Below, piece after piece: positions 1 through 8,038 of a DNA stretch of 8,608 nucleotides (position 1 is its first letter; every line of letters begins with the position of its first letter). The notes beneath the pieces are model-generated. The model saw only the letters and a list, made by a program, of their open reading frames with translations. It searched no databases and was not told where the DNA came from. The position numbers and the translations under genes are program-made. The stretch is taken from the NCBI GenBank assembly GCA_964612735.1, contig CAZTEB010000040.1, forward strand, positions 1-8,608. The letters are read 5' to 3'. Source of the DNA: CAZTEB01 sp964612735 (GTDB lineage: Bacteria > Patescibacteriota > Microgenomatia > UBA1400 > PJMF01).

Positions 1-1
1 T

Positions 2-136
2 GAAGTCGAGTTTAAGCTCAAGAACCGCACTATTAAAACTGCTATGGTGGTTACCAAACGTCTCAATCGCACAAAGTATAAAGTTGAGATCGGTAGACGA
101 GACCTCCAAGGCTTTTTAGTGGGGGATGAGCAGTGA
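2..136 (+). CDS. RimB-like retropepsin-type protease, C-terminal end (partial)
   Basis: An open frame enters from the left edge and ends at TGA 134-136, leaving 44 residues. The tail reads ...KRLNRTKYKVEIGRRDLQGF-LV. This matches the end of the PF05618 family (annotated as ATP-dependent zinc protease or RimK/LysX family), whose last strands carry an 'R...(L/I)GR..L.G.FLV' pattern. The family is retropepsin-like; Pseudomonas RimB, encoded with the RimK glutamate ligase, belongs to it and acts on glutamate tails. The catalytic Asp lies upstream of the window, so activity cannot be judged. The stop overlaps the next gene's GTG start in a GTGA arrangement, the usual sign of translational coupling. 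The family call rests on a short tail only. Confidence 0.6.
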   Translation, partial: EVEFKLKNRTIKTAMVVTKRLNRTKYKVEIGRRDLQGFLVGDEQ

Positions 137-1107
137 GCTTAATCCAACAACTGACTCCAAGCAATCTGCTCGAAGAAAAAGAAGTATTCTTAGCTGATCA
201 GAACTACAACCCTCAGTTTCGTTACGAAGACCCTGTCAGCAAAGACAAACTTGCTAAGTATGGCCATACTAGCACAGCAATGGCTGAGTTAGCCCAAAGC
301 ATCTTAGATAAGACCTACTTCGGAAGAAATGAGCAAGACTTGGTTGCTCTTCAAGGTCCACTTGTCCCACATAAAGATGTTACCGAGAAAGTCTCTTCTT
401 TTCTCGCACTTCACAATCTTCAAGATAGATACAAAATCGTGTGGTCAAGCTCCTTTGTATCAAGAGCAACTATCAGTAGTGATACCATAAAACTTCGCTC
501 TACCTCAGAGTTTAGAACAGAAGACCTGCTGGGCATGCTCTATCACGAGATCGGCACACACGCGATCAGGAGAATAAACTATGAACAGCAACCTTGGTTT
601 AAAAAGAAAAATAAACTTGGTTTCTCAAACTACCTAATGACGGAGGAGGGCATAGCAAGTCTCCACTCATTACTACCGAAAACCTTTCAGATGGCCTACA
701 GCTCAGCTATTCGGTATGTAGCAGTTTCATACGCTCAAACCCACACCTTCGCAGAGCTTTGGAAGTACCTCGGCAAGTACATTCAAGACGATGAGACAAG
801 ATGGATGGTCACATTCCGCCAAAAAAGGGGAGTTGCAGACACCAGCCAAGGTGGCGGCTTTACAAAAGATTTGGTGTACTTTGAAGGACTAGTGCGGGTC
901 TGGAAGTGGTTATCGCAACACAACTACGACATTACACCTTTATACTTTGGCAAAATGGCACTCGAAGACGTCTTTGCTGCTACTGAGATGAATCCGGACT
1001 TCAAGCCACTTCTCCCAAGTTTTTTTGAAGCCCAGCCAGAGAAATATGCCCAAATAGCAGAAAACATTGGAAAAGAAAATGGCTTCGATCAAGTTGAGCT
1101 AGAGTAG
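133..1107 (+). CDS. DUF1704 / MATCAP-type HExxxH metallopeptidase
   Basis: This 324-residue protein has a zinc-binding HEIGTH motif at residues 138-143 and a downstream T-E-E-G-I-A segment at 170-175. That segment corresponds to the 'QEGLA' motif of the DUF1704 (PF08014) family, often annotated 'flavohemoglobin expression-modulating QEGLA motif protein'. A conserved FTKDLVYFEG stretch at 243-252 also fits. Eukaryotic members (MATCAP/TMCP) are metallocarboxypeptidases that remove the C-terminal tyrosine or glutamates from tubulin tails; the bacterial substrate is not known to me. No signal peptide or membrane segment is visible, so it is probably cytoplasmic. The GTG start is supported by GGGGG at 121-125, seven bases upstream, and by the four-base overlap with the RimB-like gene. 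truB follows after 28 bases. The family call is firm; the substrate is unknown. Confidence 0.85.
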   Translation: MSLIQQLTPSNLLEEKEVFLADQNYNPQFRYEDPVSKDKLAKYGHTSTAMAELAQSILDKTYFGRNEQDLVALQGPLVPHKDVTEKVSSFLALHNLQDRYKIVWSSSFVSRATISSDTIKLRSTSEFRTEDLLGMLYHEIGTHAIRRINYEQQPWFKKKNKLGFSNYLMTEEGIASLHSLLPKTFQMAYSSAIRYVAVSYAQTHTFAELWKYLGKYIQDDETRWMVTFRQKRGVADTSQGGGFTKDLVYFEGLVRVWKWLSQHNYDITPLYFGKMALEDVFAATEMNPDFKPLLPSFFEAQPEKYAQIAENIGKENGFDQVELE

Positions 1108-1121
1108 TCAGCAGCATTGCT

Positions 1122-1127
1122 TAAAAT
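1122..1127 (+). promoter_or_regulatory. Candidate -10 element for leaderless truB transcript
   Basis: TAAAAT ends eight bases before the truB ATG at 1136, so a start site about seven bases downstream would fall at or just before the start codon. No convincing -35 is present at 16-18 bp. No Shine-Dalgarno motif lies between 1108 and 1135, which fits a leaderless mRNA. This is inferred from position and a single hexamer. Confidence 0.3.
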
Positions 1128-1135
1128 ACCCGCCA

Positions 1136-1900
1136 ATGATCATACCCTTGTTCAAACCTATTGGCCCGACCACGCATCAATTCATTCAAGAGTTTGCTCA
1201 AAAGATTGGTGAAAAGTGCACTCACACCGGCTCACTCGATCCCATGGCGAGTGGTATAGTCGTAGCCCTTACAGGTGAAGACAGGTTTTTAAAAGGCAAA
1301 CTACCAAATTCGAATAAAAAGTATCAGGTTGAAATACTACTGGGCTTTAGCACAGACACACATGATCTGTTGGGAGTGATCACTTCGCATTCAAATACGT
1401 TGAATCTCAGAAATGCTTTAGAGCAAATCGTCATCTCACTGCTACAGAGCATAGGAACCTTTGAGCAAAGGCAACCAAGTTTTTCAGCGTTTAGGAAAAA
1501 TGGTCTAAGCGGCTTTGATCTAGCTAAACAAGATGTCAAGCTTGAGCTACCCACTAACCAAGTGACCATACATATAGCTGAAGTGAAAAATGTAGCTACT
1601 ACCACCATCAACAAACTCCTCAACCATCTTCAGTTACACATACCGTTGGTTCGCGGTGATTTCAGACAGGAAGAAATTGTGGAGGGCTGGGAACAAAAAC
1701 TAAGCGAGACATCAACTGAGCACTTCCCACTCATTACTATAGAAGCAACGTGCTCAAAAAGAACCTACATGCGAAGTTTGGTGAGAGACATCTCGCAAGC
1801 AACTGGAATACCACTGACGTGTTTTCATATCTCTAGAATTAGCGATGGTGGATATACACTAGCTCAGGCCCAGGCTAACTCTAGCCGCTATGACGTATAA
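1136..1900 (+). CDS. truB: tRNA pseudouridine(55) synthase TruB
   Basis: TruB isomerises U55 in the T loop of tRNAs. The 254-residue protein shows the family landmarks in order. KPIGPTTH at residues 7-14 is the KPxGxTS-like motif. HTGSLDPMASG at 30-40 contains the catalytic aspartate D35. KKYQVEILLG at 61-70 carries the active-site tyrosine Y63. QRQPSFSAFRKNG at 111-123 and RTYMRSLVRDI at 209-219, with conserved R213, follow. At 254 residues it is shorter than E. coli TruB (about 314) and has no room for the C-terminal PUA domain. This gives a minimal catalytic form, plausible in a reduced genome. Its stop lies inside a TATAAT that may drive the next gene, mnmA, which also modifies tRNA; the two form a likely functional pair. 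Confidence 0.93.
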   Translation: MIIPLFKPIGPTTHQFIQEFAQKIGEKCTHTGSLDPMASGIVVALTGEDRFLKGKLPNSNKKYQVEILLGFSTDTHDLLGVITSHSNTLNLRNALEQIVISLLQSIGTFEQRQPSFSAFRKNGLSGFDLAKQDVKLELPTNQVTIHIAEVKNVATTTINKLLNHLQLHIPLVRGDFRQEEIVEGWEQKLSETSTEHFPLITIEATCSKRTYMRSLVRDISQATGIPLTCFHISRISDGGYTLAQAQANSSRYDV

Positions 1901-1901
1901 T
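1896..1901 (+). promoter_or_regulatory. Candidate -10 element (TATAAT) for leaderless mnmA transcript
   Basis: A perfect TATAAT spans the truB stop codon (TAA 1898-1900). The ATG at 1908 lies exactly seven bases after its end, where transcription would start. No good -35 is visible near 1873-1878, so activity would rely on the -10 alone. The site supports the 1908 start over the 1890 ATG, but is a positional inference. Confidence 0.35.
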
Positions 1902-1907
1902 ACTCAG

Positions 1908-3017
1908 ATGAATCGTACAAAAGTTGCTCTGGGGATGAGCGGAGGAGTTGACTCATCTGTCTCAGCCCACCTTCTAGTTGAACAAGGCTATGACGTCACT
2001 GGCATCTACCTTGAATGCTGGCGTGCTCCAGGCTGCAGAACAGAAGAGGATCGCAAAGATGCTCTAAAAGTCGCGCTAGAGCTCAACATTCCATTCAAAG
2101 TTTTAGATTTTAAACAACAGTACAAGGATGAGGTAGTCGAGTATTTTTTCAATGAATATCAAGCTGGCAGAACGCCAAATCCCGATGTGATGTGTAATAA
2201 GGAGATTAAGTTTGGAATGTTTTATGACTGGGCAATGGAGCACGATTTTGACTACGTAGCTACTGGTCACTACGCCAACATTGATAGATCAACTGAAAAA
2301 CCATCGTTACTTATTCCTAGTGACAGCCACAAAGATCAAACGTATTTTCTATACGTACTAACTCAAGAACAACTCAGCCATACGTTATTCCCACTAGGCA
2401 CATTGACTAAGCAACAAGTTAGGGAGGAAGCTCAACAGCGAAACATTCATGTAGCAAGTAAAAAAGATTCTGTCGGCATTTGCTTTATCGGTAATATTAA
2501 CGTTCACGAGTTTCTCAAAGAACGACTAGGTGAAAACCCTGGCGAAGTTGTTGATACTGATGGCAATATAATTGGTAGTCATAACGGCCTATGGTTTTAT
2601 ACAGTCGGTCAGCGCCATGGCTTTACTATTAATAAAAAAACGGTGGTACAACTCGATGATGGTAGTAGTTTCGAGAAAGACAACATTCCACCCTTTTATG
2701 TTATTGCTAAGAAACCAAAACAAAATCAGTTGGTCGTCGGCTTCGGCAGTGAGACAACCTCAGGGCAATTTTATGTTGAACAACTTCACTTAATTGGCCA
2801 CACAATTGAGGAACTAGGGAAAATGATAGATTTGAAAGTTCGCATTCGTCACACGGGCAAGCTACTAGGGTGCACAGTAAAAAGTGATCAGGAAAAAGAA
2901 AGTGCAGAAGTTACTTTGGACAAACCAGTTCAAGGCATCGCAGCGGGACAATCTGCAGTATTTTATACATCAAATGGTGAATGCTTGGGTGGTGGAGTGG
3001 TCGCGGCTACTCTTTAA
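1908..3017 (+). CDS. mnmA: tRNA-specific 2-thiouridylase MnmA (TrmU)
   Basis: MnmA uses ATP and a sulfur carrier to thiolate U34 (s2U) in tRNA-Lys, -Glu and -Gln. From the ATG at 1908 the protein has 369 residues, near the family norm. The PP-loop ATP site SGGVDSS lies a few residues in. NPDVMCNKEIKFG carries the catalytic nucleophile Cys. ATGHYA follows, and DSVGICFIG carries the second catalytic Cys, so both cysteines are intact. A beta-barrel-type C-terminal region ends at the TAA 3015-3017. An ATG at 1890 would add six residues and overlap truB by 11 bases. I prefer 1908 because it gives the usual short lead to the PP-loop and sits seven bases after TATAAT. The 3' end overlaps the convergent minus-strand gene by 11 bases. 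Confidence 0.95.
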   Translation: MNRTKVALGMSGGVDSSVSAHLLVEQGYDVTGIYLECWRAPGCRTEEDRKDALKVALELNIPFKVLDFKQQYKDEVVEYFFNEYQAGRTPNPDVMCNKEIKFGMFYDWAMEHDFDYVATGHYANIDRSTEKPSLLIPSDSHKDQTYFLYVLTQEQLSHTLFPLGTLTKQQVREEAQQRNIHVASKKDSVGICFIGNINVHEFLKERLGENPGEVVDTDGNIIGSHNGLWFYTVGQRHGFTINKKTVVQLDDGSSFEKDNIPPFYVIAKKPKQNQLVVGFGSETTSGQFYVEQLHLIGHTIEELGKMIDLKVRIRHTGKLLGCTVKSDQEKESAEVTLDKPVQGIAAGQSAVFYTSNGECLGGGVVAATL

Positions 3018-3264
3018 AAAACTCCCTCACCATCCTACTCTGTGGTCCATTGGCTAACACTGTAATAGTGTCATTAGTATTCCTAGTCCTAAACTTCAAA
3101 TAACCATGGGGTCCGTCTGATTTTGATATCAGCTCAGCTTCTACCACTGATTCTTCACCGCCAGATCTCTCTGCAACCAACTGACCAACATCATACATTT
3201 TGCCCACCTCAAACGACAGCAAGCCACCGACTTGCTCAGCAATAGTGTTTCCGCCTTCATTCAT
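3007..3264 (-). CDS. Small unrecognised protein (85 residues)
   Basis: I do not recognise this protein. It is soluble-looking and acidic in its first half, with a more basic tail containing GYLKFRTRNTNDTITVLANG, which has a beta-strand-like alternation. No cysteines, signal peptide or membrane segment are visible. The ATG at 3264 is preferred because GGGAG lies four bases upstream on the minus strand. An ATG at 3291 would add nine residues (MCSVVNGSD) and lacks such a site. A possible extended -10 (TGTGATAAG on the minus strand) lies just before 3291. The gene converges on mnmA with an 11-base overlap of coding ends and diverges from the 16S promoter. It fills an otherwise empty region, but coding status rests on length, start signal and context only. 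Confidence 0.5.
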   Translation of the reverse strand: MNEGGNTIAEQVGGLLSFEVGKMYDVGQLVAERSGGEESVVEAELISKSDGPHGYLKFRTRNTNDTITVLANGPQSRMVREFFKE

Positions 3265-3334
3265 ATCACTCCCGTTCACTACTGAACACATTTAGCTTAT
3301 CACATTTAGTGTTGGCAATGTCCTATAACCCCCT

Positions 3335-3362
3335 TTGACATCATCAAAAAACCAGCTATAAT
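3335..3362 (+). promoter_or_regulatory. Sigma-70-type promoter of the 16S rRNA unit
   Basis: A perfect TTGACA (3335-3340) and a perfect TATAAT (3357-3362) are separated by 16 bp. Transcription should start near 3369, about 250 bases before mature 16S. It is the strongest promoter match in the window, as expected for rRNA. A terminator-like hairpin lies about 70-100 bases downstream of the start. Confidence 0.85.
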
Positions 3363-3435
3363 TACCCTTCTCCTAGAGATAAGGTTCTGTTTTAAAAGCA
3401 GAAAACCAATCTTCAAGAAAAAAACCTAAAAGTAT

Positions 3436-3470
3436 TCAGGTGATTATAATGACCACCTGAGGCTTTTTTT
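3436..3470 (+). terminator. Terminator-like hairpin inside the 16S leader (possible attenuator)
   Basis: TCAGGTG (3436-3442) pairs with CACCTGA (3454-3460) over seven bases around an 11-base loop. GGC and seven T residues (3464-3470) follow. It lies between the strong promoter and 16S, so a transcript from 3369 would either stop after about 100 bases or need antitermination. A weaker hairpin (TTCTG 3385-3389 with CAGAA 3399-3403) precedes it. The loop contains TATAAT at 3445-3450. It could be an attenuator, or the end of a small RNA of about 100 nt. Confidence 0.5.
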
Positions 3471-3558
3471 GGTCAGCACCTTAACAACTCAATACTCGTC
3501 AATTTTTGACAAACTAGTAAATCTAAATCAAAAACATAACAAAACGTACCAAATCATG

Positions 3559-3583
3559 TCTGAACTAGACATGGTGATAGAAA
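3559..3583 (+). other. 16S processing stalk, 5' strand
   Basis: These 25 bases pair without a gap with 5252-5276 beyond the 3' end of 16S; three of the pairs are G-U. The perfect core is GGTGATAGAAA (3573-3583) with TTTCTATCACC (5252-5262). Closer to the rRNA, CTTTAAA (3595-3601) also pairs with TTTAAAG (5235-5241). Such long-range stems around 16S are RNase III substrates that release pre-16S. The pairing encloses only 16S. Confidence 0.85.
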
Positions 3584-3592
3584 ACCGTTCAA

Positions 3593-3602
3593 TTCTTTAA
3601 AT
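3593..3602 (+). promoter_or_regulatory. boxA-like antitermination element candidate
   Basis: TTCTTTAAAT resembles the CTCTTTAA core of bacterial rRNA boxA, bound by NusB/NusE (S10). It lies about 20 bases before mature 16S and overlaps the inner part of the processing stalk. It lies after the leader hairpin rather than before it, so it could not obviously protect against that hairpin. The match is short. Confidence 0.3.
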
Positions 3603-3611
3603 CAATCAGAA

Positions 3612-5101
<1,490 letters not shown>

Positions 5102-5108
<7 letters not shown>

Positions 5109-5167
5109 CTAAGGAGTAGGGTTGGGAGAATCACGACCTCCCTCTCCCACGGTGAGCAATCATCGTG
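5102..5167 (+). other. Structured 16S 3' trailer
   Basis: CTCCTT (5102-5107), containing most of the anti-SD, pairs with AAGGAG (5111-5116), so the precursor would mask the anti-SD. TGGGAGA (5123-5129) pairs with TCTCCCA (5143-5149). Alternatively, CACGGTGA (5148-5155) pairs with TCATCGTG (5160-5167), one G-U included, around a GCAA tetraloop. These lie within the processing stalk and would be trimmed during maturation. Confidence 0.5.
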
Positions 5168-5251
5168 AAATAAAACAATAAAATCCTGTGATCACCATAT
5201 CCAGGTCATAACGTGTCTATCATGTTGTGCATTTTTTAAAGAGAACGCGTC

Positions 5252-5276
5252 TTTCTATCACCGTGTTTGGTTCAGA
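5252..5276 (+). other. 16S processing stalk, 3' strand
   Basis: This is the partner of 3559-3583: 25 consecutive pairs, three of them G-U. It lies about 145 bases after the 16S 3' end and about 20 bases before the terminator, so the whole primary transcript appears to be leader, 16S and trailer. Confidence 0.85.
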
Positions 5277-5296
5277 ACTAGTCAAAAATGAACATG

Positions 5297-5324
5297 AAAA
5301 ACCACCTGTAATAGGTGGTTTTTT
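5297..5324 (+). terminator. Intrinsic terminator of the 16S unit
   Basis: AACCACCT (5300-5307) pairs with AGGTGGTT (5313-5320) around GTAAT, and flanking A and T residues extend the stem to about 11 bp. TTTTTT (5319-5324) ends it. The A-run on the left would give a T-run on the minus strand, so it may work in both directions. It separates the 16S unit from clpB. Its CCACCTG arm repeats the arm of the leader hairpin at 3436-3470. Confidence 0.85.
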
Positions 5325-5342
5325 AGTGGTTGTAACTCACGC

Positions 5343-5381
5343 ACTAAATTAGCACTCATTCTCTTCTTCTGCTAATTTAGT
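5343..5381 (+). promoter_or_regulatory. CIRCE-type HrcA operator upstream of clpB
   Basis: The CIRCE consensus is TTAGCACTC-N9-GAGTGCTAA. Here the left half is perfect (TTAGCACTC, 5349-5357), the spacer is exactly nine bases, and the right half is TTCTGCTAA (5367-5375), matching in its last six bases. The arms extend outward to a perfect 12-bp inverted repeat: ACTAAATTAGCA (5343-5354) with TGCTAATTTAGT (5370-5381). The site ends two bases before the -35 of the clpB promoter, a position suited to repression by HrcA. CIRCE control of clpB is known in other bacteria with reduced genomes such as mycoplasmas. Confidence 0.85.
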
Positions 5382-5383
5382 AC

Positions 5384-5412
5384 TTCACACTCTGAAAAAA
5401 GCTCGCTAAAAT
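5384..5412 (+). promoter_or_regulatory. clpB promoter
   Basis: TTCACA (5384-5389) and TAAAAT (5407-5412) are each one base from consensus, with a 17-bp spacer, directly after the CIRCE palindrome. The start would be near 5419, at the edge of the N run. If the true gap is very short, the transcript would be nearly leaderless. Confidence 0.6.
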
Positions 5413-5419
5413 AGCCGCA

Positions 5420-5429
5420 NNNNNNNNNN
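5420..5429. other. Assembly gap (10 N)
   Basis: Ten N bases lie between the promoter and the clpB start. A round number suggests a scaffolding placeholder, so the true distance and any ribosome-binding site here are unknown. The clpB coding frame is not affected. The gap means that the join between the 16S/CIRCE side and the clpB side rests on scaffolding. Confidence 0.95.
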
Positions 5430-5431
5430 AT

Positions 5432-8002
5432 ATGCAACTAGACCGTTTTACTACTAAATCAGCTGAAGCCATTCAAGGAGCTGCTCAACTAGCGGGCAAA
5501 CTCCGCCACAGCGAACTAACTCCTTGGCACTTGGCCCTAGTGTTAGTCGAGCAACCAGGAGGTATAGTCAGCTCGCTTTTGCAACAACTCGATACTTCTG
5601 AGTCAGAAGTTTCTCAAAAACTCAAAGCAAAGCTCAAGGAGTTACCAACTGTCTCAGGACCAACTCGAGCCCAACTTTCGAGCTCACTCCAACAAGTTCT
5701 TGAGCAAGCTGAATCACATGCTGGAAAACTTCACGACGAGTACATCAGCACAGAACATCTCTTTTTGGGATTGCTCGAAGATAAAGATACAGCTCAACTT
5801 TTTGGGGTATCACAAAACCAGGTCCTTGAAGCTCTCAAAGAGGTTCGTGGCTCTCAGAAAGTAACTGACCGTGATCCCGAAGGTCGCTATCAAGCGTTAG
5901 AAAAATATACTCAGGACTTCACTCAACTAGCTCGAGAAGGCAAGATCGATCCCGTGATTGGTCGAGATGAAGAAATCCGGCGCATCACTCAAATCTTATC
6001 CCGACGTACGAAGAACAACCCCGTGCTAGTTGGTGAGCCAGGTACTGGTAAAACTGCCATCGTCGAGGGTTTGGCTAAGAAGATCATTGACAATGATGTG
6101 CCTGAAGCCCTCCAGCACAAGCGAGTGCTTAACTTAGACCTCGGCTCACTTTTGGCAGGAGCAAAGTATCGAGGTGAGTTTGAAGATAGACTCAAGGCAG
6201 TTATCAAAGAAGTTGAAGCTGCTGATGGTTCAATCATTCTATTCATCGACGAGCTACACACTATCGTTGGCGCAGGAGCCCAAGAGGGCAGCACTGACGC
6301 TGGAAACTTGCTCAAGCCAGCCCTAGCCCGTGGCATGCTACGAACCATTGGTGCTACCACGCTCAAAGAGTATCGCAAGTACATAGAAAAAGACGCTGCT
6401 CTTGAGCGACGGTTCCAACCAGTCATGGTAGAAGAACCCTCAGTCGAGAATGCCATTTCAATTCTGCGTGGTATTAAAGAAAAGTATGAAGCGCATCATG
6501 GAGTGAGGATTCGCGACAACGCTGTAGTTGCCGCAGTTGAGCTTTCTGATCGCTACATCTCAGACAGATTTTTACCTGATAAAGCTATAGACCTCATGGA
6601 TGAAGCAGCTTCAGGCATTCGAATTGAAATTGACAGTAAGCCCACAGCACTTGACCAACTTGAACGTCGCATTCGCCAGTTAGAAATTGAGAAAGAAGCT
6701 CTCAAGAAAGAAAAGGATGATGATTCTAAACAACGACTCGAAGCTATTGATAAAGAACTAGCGGAGTTAACCGAAGAGTTCAGAGAACTCGACTTCCAAT
6801 GGCAAAGCGAAAAAAGCGTGATTGATGACATCAAAGAATCAAGCAAAGAGCTTGATCAGCTCAGAGAAGAAGCAGCTCAGGCAGAGCGTGACGTCAATCT
6901 CCAACGAGCGGCAGAAATCAAGTATGGAGAAATTCCCAAAATAGAGGAGAAGGTCCAAAAAGCTCAACAGAAACTAGCTGATATTCAGAAGAAAAACTCT
7001 ATTCTTAAAGAAGAAGTTACAGAAGAAGATATTGCTGCAGTAGTAGCTCGGTGGACCCATATCCCTGTGCAAAAAATGCTTGCCTCAGAAAGCGATAAGC
7101 TACTTCAATTGGAGAAAGTACTTGGAGAGAGAGTGGTCGGACAACATAAAGCAGTTGCTGCTGTGGCCAATGCAGTACGCAGAAGTCGTGCTGGCATTTC
7201 TGAAGAACAGCGACCAATTGGATCGTTCTTATTCTTAGGACCCACTGGTGTAGGAAAAACTGAGCTCGCTAAATCGTTAGCAGAGTTCTTATTTAATGAT
7301 GAAAAAATGATGATCCGCATTGACATGAGTGAATACATGGAAAAACACGCAGTAGCTCGCCTGATCGGCTCACCACCAGGATATGTGGGATACGAAGAAG
7401 GTGGTCAATTGACAGAAGCCGTCAGAAGACATCCATACTCAGTCATTTTGCTCGATGAAATAGAGAAGGCACACGGCGAAGTGTTTAATGTATTGTTACA
7501 AATTCTGGATGATGGCAGATTGACTGATAGCAAAGGCAGAACCGTTGATTTTAAAAATACTCTGATTATCATGACCTCCAACTTGGGCAGTGAACTAATA
7601 CTTGAGCATGTAGGTGATGAGAAGACGCAAGAGCAGGCATTACAACCTGTTTTAAATCAGACATTTAGACCAGAGTTCCTCAATAGACTTGATGAAGTCA
7701 TTATATTTCAGCAGCTTTCTCCAGATGAACTCAAAGAGATTGTGCAACTCCAACTCGAACACGTCAGAGACAGACTTGCTCGTAAAAATATAGAGCTAAC
7801 AGCAAGTGATGCAGCCATCCAACACTTCGCTGATGCTGGGTATGACATCGTATTCGGAGCTCGACCACTCAAGCGACTTATTCAGTCGGAGTTACTGGAT
7901 GAACTCTCAAGCATGATTATCGAAGGCACAATAGATGAAGGCGGTATGGTTGCTGTTGATTTCAAGGACAAAAAGCTGAGTATCACCAAAGCAAGCAAAT
8001 AG
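5432..8002 (+). CDS. clpB: ATP-dependent protein disaggregase ClpB
   Basis: ClpB is a hexameric AAA+ cytoplasmic chaperone that works with DnaK to pull proteins out of aggregates. The 856 residues match the usual full length. Two Clp_N repeats fill residues 1-145. The first AAA+ domain has Walker A GEPGTGKT (201-208), pore loop GAKYRGEF (243-250), Walker B IILFIDELH (268-276) and arginine-finger region ALERRFQP (323-330). A coiled-coil middle domain follows at about 405-530, diagnostic of ClpB. The second AAA+ domain has Walker A GPTGVGKT (603-610), pore loop GYVGYEEGG (650-658), Walker B VILLDEIEKA (671-680), sensor 1 MTSNLG and sensor 2 GARPLKR (about 809-815). No ClpP-docking IG(L/F) loop is evident, so it is not ClpA or ClpC. 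The MQLDRFTTK start is typical of the family. Regulation is probably by HrcA through the upstream CIRCE site. Confidence 0.98.
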   Translation: MQLDRFTTKSAEAIQGAAQLAGKLRHSELTPWHLALVLVEQPGGIVSSLLQQLDTSESEVSQKLKAKLKELPTVSGPTRAQLSSSLQQVLEQAESHAGKLHDEYISTEHLFLGLLEDKDTAQLFGVSQNQVLEALKEVRGSQKVTDRDPEGRYQALEKYTQDFTQLAREGKIDPVIGRDEEIRRITQILSRRTKNNPVLVGEPGTGKTAIVEGLAKKIIDNDVPEALQHKRVLNLDLGSLLAGAKYRGEFEDRLKAVIKEVEAADGSIILFIDELHTIVGAGAQEGSTDAGNLLKPALARGMLRTIGATTLKEYRKYIEKDAALERRFQPVMVEEPSVENAISILRGIKEKYEAHHGVRIRDNAVVAAVELSDRYISDRFLPDKAIDLMDEAASGIRIEIDSKPTALDQLERRIRQLEIEKEALKKEKDDDSKQRLEAIDKELAELTEEFRELDFQWQSEKSVIDDIKESSKELDQLREEAAQAERDVNLQRAAEIKYGEIPKIEEKVQKAQQKLADIQKKNSILKEEVTEEDIAAVVARWTHIPVQKMLASESDKLLQLEKVLGERVVGQHKAVAAVANAVRRSRAGISEEQRPIGSFLFLGPTGVGKTELAKSLAEFLFNDEKMMIRIDMSEYMEKHAVARLIGSPPGYVGYEEGGQLTEAVRRHPYSVILLDEIEKAHGEVFNVLLQILDDGRLTDSKGRTVDFKNTLIIMTSNLGSELILEHVGDEKTQEQALQPVLNQTFRPEFLNRLDEVIIFQQLSPDELKEIVQLQLEHVRDRLARKNIELTASDAAIQHFADAGYDIVFGARPLKRLIQSELLDELSSMIIEGTIDEGGMVAVDFKDKKLSITKASK

Positions 8003-8014
8003 TCTGGTGATATA

Positions 8015-8023
8015 TGTTAAAAT
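8015..8023 (+). promoter_or_regulatory. Extended -10 promoter for the tRNA array
   Basis: TGT-TAAAAT is an extended -10 (TGn at 8015-8017, hexamer at 8018-8023), 12 bases after the clpB stop. It would start RNA near 8030, nine bases before the first tRNA-like gene. No -35 is visible, which extended -10 promoters can do without. No terminator lies between clpB and the array, so read-through is also possible. Confidence 0.45.
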
Positions 8024-8038
8024 AACTACCTGTTCTGA

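Noticed and set aside
1324..1623. 99-residue minus-strand frame opposite truB
   Set aside because: Shadow of truB; no start signal and the plus-strand frame is a clear family match.
2572..2793. 73-residue plus-strand frame inside mnmA
   Set aside because: Out-of-frame shadow of mnmA.
3506..3511. Second 16S promoter from TTGACA
   Set aside because: No acceptable -10 lies 15-19 bases downstream.
5989..7338. Minus-strand open frames opposite clpB
   Set aside because: Low-complexity, Ser/Arg-rich shadow translations of a strongly conserved clpB frame.
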